From an uncultured Prevotellaceae bacterium (lineage in GTDB: Bacteria > Bacteroidota > Bacteroidia > Bacteroidales > Bacteroidaceae): a stretch of 64,000 bases of DNA. The notes below the pieces were generated by a model. That model did not search any database. It had not been told where the DNA came from and was given only the letters and a program-made list of their open reading frames with translations. The stretch lies in NCBI GenBank assembly GCA_902801375.1, contig CADCIB010000001.1:1-64000 (forward strand), written 5' to 3'. Position 1 is the first letter of the stretch, and each line of letters starts with the position of its first letter. Position numbers and translations under genes: made by a program. Shown one piece after another: positions 1 to 8,129 of the stretch.

Positions 1-153
1 ATTGCATGGCATTGCAGACATACCTTTCTTCATGTATCGTATATGCACCATCTTCGGCTAAGCATGCATCAGGCTCCCACGGAAGTTTTCATCTGCGCCA
101 TTATTAGGGCACACTCGTTCTGCCCAGTGTCGGAGCGGAGTGGTTGCCTCATG

Positions 154-170
154 CAAACATTTACGCTAAA
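154..170 (+). promoter_or_regulatory. Candidate operator, copy 1
   Basis: The sequence CAAACATTTACGCTAAA matches the site at 4620-4636 at 14 of 17 positions and resembles 9655-9670 more loosely. It lies about 25 bp upstream of the -33 box at 195-198, a place where an activator would bind. That it is a regulator site is inference. Confidence 0.35.
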
Positions 171-194
171 TTTTCTTTATTTTTCCCCCACTTT

Positions 195-226
195 CTTGCG
201 TATGTTAAATAATGTACGTACCTTTG
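195..226 (+). promoter_or_regulatory. Bacteroidota-type promoter for the first secreted protein
   Basis: A -33 element CTTG (195-198) lies 20 bp before a -7 element TACCTTTG (219-226), close to the Bacteroidetes consensus TTTG-N19-21-TAnnTTTG. The predicted transcript would carry a leader of about 100 nt before the ATG at 334. Confidence 0.65.
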
Positions 227-333
227 CAATCGATATGCCCTGAAGGGCGACAGTATTTTGCGTTCCGTCTAAGGCAGTCTATCGCCTGACGCCCACAAAC
301 GAAGAAACATTTTTCTAACTAAATTATAAACGT

Positions 334-3300
334 ATGTACAAAAAAATCTATCTTAAATCGTTGCTCCTATTAGCCATGCTGCTATCGGGGGCAGGCTCCA
401 CGTGGGCACAAAATGTCACTTACGACATTGCCGATGCATCGTGGACAGTATCTGATGGTGCTCTCACGAACGGAGAAATTAGTTTTGTTGGTGAAGGTCC
501 TGACAACTTCAAGAAGAACACGGGTTATTTTATGATGGGAAAATCTGGTGCGTACATCAATTTCCCCACTTATGAAAAAGCCGTTGAAAAGATTGTTGTT
601 ACGGGTAATAGTAGTGCTTCTGCCAGCACTGTTATGAACATTTTTGTTGGTGACAATGCTGTTAGTACAGCTACAACAGGTAGTAAGGGTACCAACACTT
701 ACGAGATTGATGCCGACTATCAGGCAGCAGGCACGCAGTACACCCTAAAAGTTACTTCAGACCACAATGCCCAGATTACCAAGATTGAAGTATACTTTAT
801 TTCTGAAGCTGGTGTGGCCAAACCCACTTTCTCCCCTGCAGCTGGCACATACAGCGAGGCACAGAGCGTGACCATTAGCTGCGCCACATCGGGTGCAACC
901 ATCTACTACACATTGGACGGAGAAGAGCCAACAGACCAAAGCACAGAATACACTGGTGCCATCAATGTGAGCGAGACAACAACCATCAAGGCAATCGCCT
1001 ATGATGCAACTGGTGCAAGCAGCAATGTGGCCTCTGCCACTTACAACATTCTGTCGATTGGCCATGCCGGTACAGAGGCAGACCCTTATACTGTGGCTGA
1101 CGCACGCGCTGCCATTGATTTAAACACTGGTGTAACTGGTGTGTATGCTAAAGGTATTGTATCAAAGATTGTTACTGCTTTCAACTCACAGTTTGGAAAT
1201 ATCTCGTACAACATCTCAGAGGATGGAACTGAAGAAGCCGATCAATTAGAAGCATACCGTGGTTTCAGCTATGATGGAGATTGGTTCACTTCAGAAGACG
1301 ACATTCAGGTAGGTGACGAAGTTGTTATCTATGGTAACCTGACGAAGTACGGCAGCACCTACGAGTTCGCACAAAACAACCAGCTCGTTTCATTGGTTCG
1401 TCCTCAGGCTTCGCAAGATCCCGTTATCAATGCTGAGGATGTGGAACTGGCTTACGATGCCACTTCTGGCGAGATTGCCTTTACCATTGACAATCCTGTT
1501 GAAGGCTATAACGTAACAGTAGCAACTCCTGATGTTGACTGGATTTCGGATGTCGCAGTAAGCGCTGATGCCAACGTGATTACATTCACGACTACTGTCA
1601 ACGAAGGAACTGAGGCACGCGAAGGCCACATCACCATCAACTATGGCGGCACAACGGTTGAAGCCCGCAAGGTGGTGAAGGTGACTCAAGGTATTAATGA
1701 AAATATACAACCTGTTGCTGTTGACGGAAGCTACGTGAAGGTGACCAGCACAGACGATATTACCGATGGTCAGTATCTGATCGTATACGAAGGAAATGAA
1801 ACACACGATGCTGTTGCTTTCAACGGTGGACTGGAAACGCTGGATGCAGCAAATAATATGATTGCCGTTACTATCGAAAATGATGAGATTGCAGCATCCG
1901 AAGCAACGCAGGCTGCCGAATTCACAATCAACGTGGCTGACGGTACCATTAAGAGTGCTTCTGGCTTGTATATTGGAAAGACTGCTTATGAAAATGGTCT
2001 TAATGCCAGCGCTGAGACACAGTACGAAAATACATTCGCTATCACCAATGATGAGGCCGTGATTACTGCTTCTGGTGGATCTACTCTTAGATACAACTAT
2101 GCATCAGACCAGCTCCGTTTCCGTTACTACAAGAGCGGTCAGCAGGCTATCCAGCTGTATAAGTTTGTATCCAATGAGCCCGAAGTGGAATACTATCTCG
2201 CTGGCTCGTTTGCTGAAGACGGTTGGGATGAAGGTATGCTGAAGATGACCAACAAAAACGGCATCTACTCCGTGACGAAGGAAATCGAGGCTGAAACAGA
2301 GTTCAAGATCGTGAAGAAGGACGTTGATGGCACTACGACTTGTTACGGTGGCGAAGGAGAAAATGTCTATCAGATTCACAGAGACTGGTGCACCGACATC
2401 GTTCTTGTCGACGGACAGAACTTCATCATCAACGAGGCTGGAGAATACACATTCAGCGTCAACACCACGGGTACTGCCCTCACGCTGAGCGTTGACGGAT
2501 TCCCCGCACAGGAGTTCTTCATGGCCGGTTCGTTCAACGAATGGTCTACAACGGCTACTCAGTTTGAAGTTGGCGAGACAGAGGGTGTCTATACCCTGAC
2601 TCAGGAGCTTGAGGCTGGCGCAGAGTTCAAGGTGGTCAGCGAAGGCAAGTGGTACGGTACCACCGAGACCATCAGCGCTGAGAACTGCTCAGCTCTGCCG
2701 CTCTCTGATGATAGCCAGATTGCCAACATGACCGTTCCCGCCGCTGGCGAATACACCTTCACGCTGGAGAAGACCCCGAACGGACTGTTCCTCTCCATCG
2801 CTGGATTCCCCGAGCCCGTTGTGAAGTACTACCTCGCCGGCTCTTGGAACGAATGGAGTGAAATGGTGGAACTCGAGGAGCAGGAGGATGGCTCATTCGT
2901 GGCCACTCAGGAATTCCCCGCCAACACCGAGTTCAAGATTGTCAAGGATGTTGACGGTGAACAGACATGGTACGGCGGCGACACTCAGGGCGAAGGCGAA
3001 GTCTACGGCATTCACAGCGAATGGTGCAACGATATCGCGCTGACCGCAGGCGATGCTGGCAAGAACTTCATCATCGAGGCTGAAGGCAACTACACCTTCA
3101 CGATGAACATCACCGACAACGGCATGTTCCTCTCCGTCGCAGGCTGGCCGGTTCCCGTTGTGGAATATGCTCTCGTCAGCGATGCAAGCAAGCTCGAGGC
3201 TGGCAAGAAGATTCTCTTTGTTGGTGAGAAGAGCGGCACGTACTATGCAATGGGCGCTCAGAACAACAACAACCGCGCAGCTGCAGAAGTTGATGTTGTC

Positions 3301-4212
3301 GATGGCAAAATCATTCCTGGAGAAAATGTCGCAGCCAGCACACTTGTTGCCAATGAAGACGGAACTTGGTCGTTCCTGACTGCCGTTGGTTATCTCTACG
3401 CTGCTTCAAATAGCTCCAACCAGCTGAAGTCAAAAGCTGAAATTGATGAGTATGCAAAGGCAACCATTTCAATTGATGATGAAAACCTGGCTACTATCCT
3501 ATTCGAAGGCGATAGGGAGCGTCATGACCTTCGCTTCAATGCCAGCAACAATCCTCCCCTCTTCTCTTGCTATGCTGAATCAAATGAAAATATGAATCAT
3601 GTATACATCTACATGGAGACCAGCGAGGAAGTCATTCCTGAGACCGTGACTGCCGAGGTGTCTGCCGCCGGTTTGGCCACCTTCTGCTCTGAATGGGCTC
3701 TCGACTTCACAGGCATTGAAGAGGTGTATGCTTACAAGGTATCGGTGAACGAGAAGCAGATCTCCTACACCCGCGTCTATCAGGTTCCGGCTGAGACCGG
3801 TGTTGTGCTCCGCTCATTGAGTGGCGACGCCATTTCGGTGGAGGTTCCTGTGATTGAGTCTGCTGATGAGATTGCCGACAACGCCCTCGTGGCTGTGCTC
3901 GAGGCCATCGAATCGCTGCCCACCGACGGTGACGGCTGCACCAACTACATCCTGAACAATCTTCCTTCGAAGGGCGTAGGCTTCTACAAAGCCAACAATC
4001 AGCCCGTAGGCGCCGGTAAGGCTTACCTGCAGGTGGAAGGCACTTTGTCGAAGGACTTCATCGGCTTCGCTGATGGTGTTGCCACAGGCATTGAGACTAT
4101 TGACAACGGATGGACTGTTGACAATGAAATCTACGACCTGCAAGGCCGCAAGGTGATGAATCCCACGAAGGGCATCTTCATCCAGAATGGTAGAAAGGTT
4201 GTGATTAAGTGA
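334..4212 (+). CDS. Secreted multidomain carbohydrate-binding protein with T9SS sorting domain
   Basis: 1292 aa with a signal peptide (about 1-25, ending STWAQ). Domains seen, positions approximate: chitobiase/FN3-like C-terminal type repeat (162-238), DUF6359-like OB region (243-360), BACON-like domain (367-452), a beta domain at 467-610 with a second related copy at 943-1090, and three tandem modules beginning YYLAGSF, FFMAGSF and YYLAGSW (about 618, 726, 830) that resemble SusE/SusF-type or CBM48-like starch-binding folds. The C-terminus (YDLQGRKV, KGIFIQNGRKVVIK) is a type A T9SS sorting domain. No catalytic domain is recognised, so a surface binding role is inferred. The pectate lyase nearby suggests pectin or a linked glycan as ligand, but the modules do not fix this. 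Confidence 0.75.
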   Translation: MYKKIYLKSLLLLAMLLSGAGSTWAQNVTYDIADASWTVSDGALTNGEISFVGEGPDNFKKNTGYFMMGKSGAYINFPTYEKAVEKIVVTGNSSASASTVMNIFVGDNAVSTATTGSKGTNTYEIDADYQAAGTQYTLKVTSDHNAQITKIEVYFISEAGVAKPTFSPAAGTYSEAQSVTISCATSGATIYYTLDGEEPTDQSTEYTGAINVSETTTIKAIAYDATGASSNVASATYNILSIGHAGTEADPYTVADARAAIDLNTGVTGVYAKGIVSKIVTAFNSQFGNISYNISEDGTEEADQLEAYRGFSYDGDWFTSEDDIQVGDEVVIYGNLTKYGSTYEFAQNNQLVSLVRPQASQDPVINAEDVELAYDATSGEIAFTIDNPVEGYNVTVATPDVDWISDVAVSADANVITFTTTVNEGTEAREGHITINYGGTTVEARKVVKVTQGINENIQPVAVDGSYVKVTSTDDITDGQYLIVYEGNETHDAVAFNGGLETLDAANNMIAVTIENDEIAASEATQAAEFTINVADGTIKSASGLYIGKTAYENGLNASAETQYENTFAITNDEAVITASGGSTLRYNYASDQLRFRYYKSGQQAIQLYKFVSNEPEVEYYLAGSFAEDGWDEGMLKMTNKNGIYSVTKEIEAETEFKIVKKDVDGTTTCYGGEGENVYQIHRDWCTDIVLVDGQNFIINEAGEYTFSVNTTGTALTLSVDGFPAQEFFMAGSFNEWSTTATQFEVGETEGVYTLTQELEAGAEFKVVSEGKWYGTTETISAENCSALPLSDDSQIANMTVPAAGEYTFTLEKTPNGLFLSIAGFPEPVVKYYLAGSWNEWSEMVELEEQEDGSFVATQEFPANTEFKIVKDVDGEQTWYGGDTQGEGEVYGIHSEWCNDIALTAGDAGKNFIIEAEGNYTFTMNITDNGMFLSVAGWPVPVVEYALVSDASKLEAGKKILFVGEKSGTYYAMGAQNNNNRAAAEVDVVDGKIIPGENVAASTLVANEDGTWSFLTAVGYLYAASNSSNQLKSKAEIDEYAKATISIDDENLATILFEGDRERHDLRFNASNNPPLFSCYAESNENMNHVYIYMETSEEVIPETVTAEVSAAGLATFCSEWALDFTGIEEVYAYKVSVNEKQISYTRVYQVPAETGVVLRSLSGDAISVEVPVIESADEIADNALVAVLEAIESLPTDGDGCTNYILNNLPSKGVGFYKANNQPVGAGKAYLQVEGTLSKDFIGFADGVATGIETIDNGWTVDNEIYDLQGRKVMNPTKGIFIQNGRKVVIK

Positions 4213-4266
4213 GCACAAAGCTGAGCTTGCTCATGCTTTGCAGAGCATGAACAAGCTCGTGCTTTT
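4211..4266 (+). terminator. Strong hairpin after first secreted gene
   Basis: Arms 4223-4237 (GAGCTTGCTCATGCT) and 4244-4258 pair with one mismatch around a 6-nt loop; an outer pair AGCAC/GTGCT extends it, followed by TTTT. It sits between the giant gene and the small acidic gene at 4330, so it could end most transcripts while letting some through. Confidence 0.65.
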
Positions 4267-4329
4267 CCACAAGATTGTGTGAAATAAGGCTCTCTAATGT
4301 AAAATGTCATATAAATAGAATTCAGATTT

Positions 4330-4530
4330 ATGAAAAAAGCATATTTGACGCCGGAAACGGCTTTGCAGACAATCAATCCCCAGTGTATTCTCGCTGGCTC
4401 AATCATCTGGGACGACGAGAACTACACGGGTTCTGACGAAACCCACGACGACGAAAACGCCACCGGTCCTGCATTGGGCAAAGGAGGCTATAACGTCTGG
4501 GAAGACGAAGACGACGAAGAAGACCTTTGA
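4330..4530 (+). CDS. Small acidic protein downstream of a T9SS giant
   Basis: 66 aa, ATG start, strongly acidic in its second half (runs of D/E, ending WEDEDDEEDL). No known domain. It begins MKKAYLTPE, a pattern (MK-x-x-Y-x-x-P) seen on many short Bacteroidales proteins. It resembles the protein at 30455-30646: both start MK(K/R)xYx(T/S)P and end with G-Y-(N/S)-(V/I)-W-x-D-E and an acidic tail, and both directly follow a very large T9SS-sorted protein. No promoter is evident in the 117-bp gap, so read-through from upstream is likely. No function is assigned; chaperone, regulator or peptide precursor are all open. Confidence 0.65.
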   Translation: MKKAYLTPETALQTINPQCILAGSIIWDDENYTGSDETHDDENATGPALGKGGYNVWEDEDDEEDL

Positions 4531-4551
4531 TTCGCTCTTCGTTTGAATGAA

Positions 4552-4598
4552 AGCAGCGGCAGTGGGCATCAACCCTCTGCCGCTGCTCGTTTTTTTTT
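4552..4598 (+). terminator. Rho-independent terminator
   Basis: Perfect 11-bp arms AGCAGCGGCAG (4552-4562) and CTGCCGCTGCT (4577-4587), 14-nt loop, then a run of eight T. It ends the unit of the first secreted protein and the small acidic gene. Confidence 0.9.
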
Positions 4599-4619
4599 GC
4601 TTTTTCCCCACTATTCTCT

Positions 4620-4636
4620 CAAACGTTTACGCAAAG
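4620..4636 (+). promoter_or_regulatory. Candidate operator, copy 2
   Basis: CAAACGTTTACGCAAAG contains the palindrome AAACGTTT and matches copy 1 (154-170) at 14 of 17 positions. It lies about 40 bp upstream of the -7 box at 4676. The CpG-centred palindrome recalls LacI-family operators, but an activator site fits the position equally well. Confidence 0.35.
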
Positions 4637-4675
4637 ATTCTTTGAATATTTCGCCAATAATCTATCAAGAATTTG

Positions 4676-4683
4676 TAACTTTG
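4676..4683 (+). promoter_or_regulatory. Promoter -7 element for the pectate lyase unit
   Basis: TAACTTTG followed by C matches the Bacteroidetes -7 consensus. The -33 region is weak (TTCG at 4650-4653, 22 bp away), which would suit a promoter that depends on an activator bound at 4620-4636. The leader to the ATG at 4713 is about 22 nt. Confidence 0.5.
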
Positions 4684-4712
4684 CATCGGACAACCACTTG
4701 AATTAAATAAAT

Positions 4713-5114
4713 ATGAAAAGAACAATGCTTACGATGTGCCTGGCTATAGTGTGTCTACTGGCCACGGCCGACAACAAAACCACATTGACAGTCGACGGGA
4801 CAAGCGTCGACCGCAACTGGGTCAGCGTTTCCTTCGATGGCGACAACGCCATCCTTGTTTTCGACGATCAAGACACCTGGGAGGTCGATATGGCTTCGGT
4901 GGCTATCGCTTTTAGCTATGAAAAGGAAGAGACACCTACCAACATCACGGATGAAGGATGGAGCGCCGACGACTCTTCATCGGTCTTCGACCTGCAAGGC
5001 CGACTGGTGTCTTTGAGGAGCAAGAATGGAAATCTCTCACCTCTCACCTCTCACCCCTTACCCCTGAAAAAGGGCATTTACATTCGGAACGGAAAGAAAA
5101 TCATAGTCAAATAA
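4713..5114 (+). CDS. Short secreted protein with interrupted T9SS sorting domain
   Basis: 133 aa: signal peptide (about 1-19), a short beta-rich region of about 60 residues (TLTVDG, DNAILVFDD), then a T9SS type A sorting domain (VFDLQGRLV and KKGIYIRNGKKIIVK). Between these two halves of the sorting domain lie about 15 extra residues rich in S, P, L and T, encoded by a heptamer tandem repeat (5034-5061). Most T9SS cargoes are much larger, so this may be a trimmed cargo, an anchor or an accessory protein. It is 16 nt upstream of the pectate lyase start and almost surely in its operon. Function unknown. Confidence 0.65.
   Translation: MKRTMLTMCLAIVCLLATADNKTTLTVDGTSVDRNWVSVSFDGDNAILVFDDQDTWEVDMASVAIAFSYEKEETPTNITDEGWSADDSSSVFDLQGRLVSLRSKNGNLSPLTSHPLPLKKGIYIRNGKKIIVK
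5034..5061 (+). repeat. Heptamer tandem repeat inside a sorting-domain coding region
   Basis: Three exact CTCTCAC units (5034-5040, 5041-5047, 5048-5054) are followed by the variant CCCTTAC. Three units are 21 bp, so the frame is kept; gain or loss of one unit would shift it and remove the last half of the sorting domain. Confidence 0.85.
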
Positions 5115-5130
5115 GTAGGAGGAGCGCAAC

Positions 5131-7935
5131 ATGAAAAAGATAGCATTATTGTGGATGTTCTTGGTTTTGAGCATCACCCTTCAGGCACAAACATCTTGGG
5201 ACTTTACGGTGACTCCAGAAAGCGATGTGGCCCATCTGAAGGCCGACACGCAGAATTGGAGCTACGATGCGACCAAAGACCGATACGAGAGCAAGGTTGC
5301 TATTGAGGGAGCCATCAAGGCCGATGGCGTAGAACTTGACCTGACGAAGGGGCTTACCGTTTCCGGGGCGGCCGCGAAGAAAATACGCATTGATGTCAAC
5401 AAACGCTTACAGCTGGCTGGAAAGAATGTCAGCGTCGTGATTCCCAACTTGAAAAAGGGACAGCAGTTGACGGTTGTCTGTGCTTCGACAGGCGACAACG
5501 CCACCACTTTCGATCAGCTGAACAACCTTTCTTCGGCAGAGGGATTCACCGCAGCCAACAGCAGCACACAACAAGAAGGAAAGGCAACGGTGAGTGCCGA
5601 CGGTGACGTGAGTTTCTCGTCGTCGACGGGCTCGATGAATATCTTCTCCATCTCTGTAAGTGAAGCACCCGAGGGCGGCAATGACCCCGAAGACCCTCAG
5701 CCGGAAGTCAACGTGCACGCTGTGGCCAAGAATCTTGCCAAGAACCAGGCTGTGCTGATCACCGATGGCGGCGATGCGCTCTACTACGATACCGACGCCC
5801 TGCAAGAGATTGCTTTCGACAAGGAAACGGGCACGCTTACCGTCGTTGACAAAGACGGGCTATGGAGCGACGTGTTTGAAAAAAGCGTTGCCGAGTTGGG
5901 TTTTGCCAAAGCGTCAGCCGTCAACCCGGAAGGTACGGTGGAAAATGTCGAGGGAAAAGTGGTGATCACAGAGGCTAAGGGATGGCTTGAAACAGCCTAT
6001 GTGAAGTTTGAGCCTTTCGCCAATGCCACTACCTATCATGTATACGTGCGCGGGGGACAATACACCGACTATACAAAGATTGATGCCCAATTGGTGCGCG
6101 ACTACGCCAATTATGGCCGCGCCGATGTGGTGGGTCTGATGGCTGGCACCTATGACATCAAGGTGGTGCCTGTTGAGGAAGAAACAGAAATAGAGGAAGC
6201 TGCCAACGAAGCCAAAGACATACTCGTGGAGAACTACAACCGCGTAGGATTTGCCCATAAGGACTTCAGCGGTGTGGGCGCCTACAACGACGACGGCACG
6301 CTGAAAGAAGGTGCCGAGGTCATCTACGTCACGGCCAACAATGCCAAGACCGTGAAGGCAAACCTCTCGTCGGGCACTTTCACCGGACTCCAGGCGATCA
6401 TCGATGCCTACGAGAACAAGGTGGCCGTGACTACACCGCTGGCCGTGCGCTTCATCGGTACGGTGAGTGCTTCCGATGTTGACGAGTTGCAAAGCAAGGA
6501 AATCGGTCTTGAGATTAAGGGCAACAAAGCTGATTGGCCGATGAACATCACCTTCGAGGGAATTGGCGACGATGCCACCATTCGCGGTTTCGGATTCCTC
6601 ATTCGCAACAGTAAGAGCGTCGAGGTGCGCAACCTGGGCTTCATACGCTATTTGGAAGACGGCATTTCGTTCGACACCGACAACAAGAATGTCTGGGTGC
6701 ACAACAACGACTTCTTCTATGGCAAACAAGGTAGTGGCGATAAGAACAAAGGCGACGGAGCTGTTGACTTGAAGGCCGACACGAAGTTCGCCACCATTGC
6801 CTACAATCACTTCTGGGATTGCGGCAAATGCACCATGTGTGGCATGAAGGGTGAGTCAGGCCCCAATTACATCAGCTACCACCACAACTGGTTCGACCAT
6901 AGCGACTCGCGTCATGCGCGCGTTCGTAGCATGAGCGTGCACATCTGGAACAACTACTACGACGGTTGTGCCAAGTATGGCGTGGGTGCCACAACGGGCT
7001 CGAGCATCTTCGTGGAGAACAACTATTTCCGCCACACCAAAGATCCCATCATGATTTCGCTCCAGGGTACTGACGCAAAGGGCGACGGCACCTTCTCTGG
7101 CGAGGATGGCGGAATGGTGAAAGCCTTCGGGAATGTGTATACCGAAAAGGGCGCGTCGAGCAATTACACGCCCATCACCTATCAAGACAACAATACCTCG
7201 TTCGACTTCTATGAAGCCGCCACACGTGACGAGCAAGTGCCTCAGTCGGTCGTTTCGCTCGTGGGCAATAACACGTACAACAACTTCGACACTGACGAAG
7301 CGCTCATGTATGCCTATGAGCCAGCTCCCGCCTACGACGTGCCTGCCCTCGTGTCTGGTTGGACAGGTGCCGGACGATTGAATCACGGCGACCTGCAATG
7401 GACCTTCAACAATAGTGTTGACGACGAGAGCTATGCTATCAATACGTCTTTGGCCTCTGCTTTGGACAACTATACGTCGAACCTGAAAGGCATCTTCGGC
7501 GGCGAGGACCTCAATCCCGGTGGCGGTGAAGGTGGCGAAGGTGGTGAAGGTGGCGAAGGTGGCGAAGGACAACAGGGCGGCGTGATCAGCGCGGCCGCCA
7601 ACTGCCACTTCACGGGCAAGGCATGTAGCAACCCCTCGTTCACCATCGTTGGCAACTATTCCGACAGCAAAGGTTCCGCTACGGTCAATGGGGTGACCTA
7701 TACCGAGTGTTTGAAGATGGAGTCCAGCACGAGCGTGAAGTTCGAGACCTCTATACCGATGACGATGACGCTCTATTTCGCATCTTCAGAGAAAGCGAGC
7801 ATCAAGGTGGATGGTACGGCCTATCAAGAGGAAACCAACAGCTTCCTCACCATCGACATCGAAGCCGGAGAACACGAACTGACCAAGAACAAGAGCGTGA
7901 ACCTCTTCTACATCGACCTCGTTCCCAACCCATAG
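5131..7935 (+). CDS. Secreted pectate lyase, polysaccharide lyase family 1
   Basis: 934 aa. Signal peptide (about 1-20, ending LQAQ); an N-terminal beta region; an FN3-like segment (about 283-350); a right-handed beta-helix PL1 core (about 407-700); a Gly/Glu linker of GGE repeats; and a C-terminal beta module (about 815-934) that looks like a carbohydrate-binding domain. The core shows IRGFGFLIRNSKSVEVRNLG, the aspartates of GDGAVD expected to bind calcium, and the arginine cluster RHARVR at 594-599 followed by IWNNYY, where PL1 enzymes have the catalytic Arg. PL1 enzymes cleave polygalacturonate by beta-elimination. Unlike its neighbours it has no T9SS sorting domain, so its final location is unclear. 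Second gene of the unit starting at 4676. Confidence 0.88.
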   Translation: MKKIALLWMFLVLSITLQAQTSWDFTVTPESDVAHLKADTQNWSYDATKDRYESKVAIEGAIKADGVELDLTKGLTVSGAAAKKIRIDVNKRLQLAGKNVSVVIPNLKKGQQLTVVCASTGDNATTFDQLNNLSSAEGFTAANSSTQQEGKATVSADGDVSFSSSTGSMNIFSISVSEAPEGGNDPEDPQPEVNVHAVAKNLAKNQAVLITDGGDALYYDTDALQEIAFDKETGTLTVVDKDGLWSDVFEKSVAELGFAKASAVNPEGTVENVEGKVVITEAKGWLETAYVKFEPFANATTYHVYVRGGQYTDYTKIDAQLVRDYANYGRADVVGLMAGTYDIKVVPVEEETEIEEAANEAKDILVENYNRVGFAHKDFSGVGAYNDDGTLKEGAEVIYVTANNAKTVKANLSSGTFTGLQAIIDAYENKVAVTTPLAVRFIGTVSASDVDELQSKEIGLEIKGNKADWPMNITFEGIGDDATIRGFGFLIRNSKSVEVRNLGFIRYLEDGISFDTDNKNVWVHNNDFFYGKQGSGDKNKGDGAVDLKADTKFATIAYNHFWDCGKCTMCGMKGESGPNYISYHHNWFDHSDSRHARVRSMSVHIWNNYYDGCAKYGVGATTGSSIFVENNYFRHTKDPIMISLQGTDAKGDGTFSGEDGGMVKAFGNVYTEKGASSNYTPITYQDNNTSFDFYEAATRDEQVPQSVVSLVGNNTYNNFDTDEALMYAYEPAPAYDVPALVSGWTGAGRLNHGDLQWTFNNSVDDESYAINTSLASALDNYTSNLKGIFGGEDLNPGGGEGGEGGEGGEGGEGQQGGVISAAANCHFTGKACSNPSFTIVGNYSDSKGSATVNGVTYTECLKMESSTSVKFETSIPMTMTLYFASSEKASIKVDGTAYQEETNSFLTIDIEAGEHELTKNKSVNLFYIDLVPNP
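7519..7568 (+). repeat. GGE-coding 9-bp repeat (linker)
   Basis: Near-identical 9-bp units of the form GGTGGCGAA encode Gly-Gly-Glu five times in the lyase linker. Units are multiples of three, so changes in copy number would alter linker length without shifting frame. Confidence 0.8.
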
Positions 7936-8033
7936 CAAGGGCATCAGGCTATCGTGACTCCGAGCCTATGCAACCCGGACACAGACCGCTGGAGGAGATC
8001 GTGAAATTCTTCTGATAGCACCATCACAAAAAG

Positions 8034-8074
8034 CGAGACGCACTCCCTTGATCATCAGGAAGTGCGTCTCTTTG
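8034..8074. terminator. Bidirectional terminator between lyase and uxaC
   Basis: GAGACGCACTT-like arm at 8034-8045 pairs with AAGTGCGTCTC (8060-8070), followed by TTTGTTG. It lies between two genes that converge, about 100 nt after the lyase stop and 56 nt after the uxaC stop. Confidence 0.7.
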
Positions 8075-8129
8075 TTGTATTCTATTGCCTACGAACAAGT
8101 GCAATCGGCAATGATTCGTCTACGATCAA

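Larger units (their letters stand above)
1..333. other. Leading intergenic region, no gene seen
   Basis: No convincing coding frame: the only open frame (43-243) has no family resemblance, and the promoter at 195-226 lies inside it. The stretch holds a 17-bp motif at 154-170 shared with other sites in the window, a promoter at 195-226, and a leader of roughly 100 nt before the first gene with a short inverted pair GGGCG/CGCCC at about 245-249 and 289-293. Confidence 0.6.

Noticed and set aside
43-243. Plus-strand open frame of 66 codons at the window start
   Set aside because: No family features and its second half contains a consensus promoter for the next gene.
5914-6810. Minus-strand frame of 298 codons inside the pectate lyase
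   Set aside because: Antisense shadow of a well-defined PL1 core; composition does not resemble a protein family.
7936-8015. Possible remnant of a lost sorting domain after the lyase stop
   Set aside because: Translation in all three frames shows no DLQGR- or GIYI-type remains.
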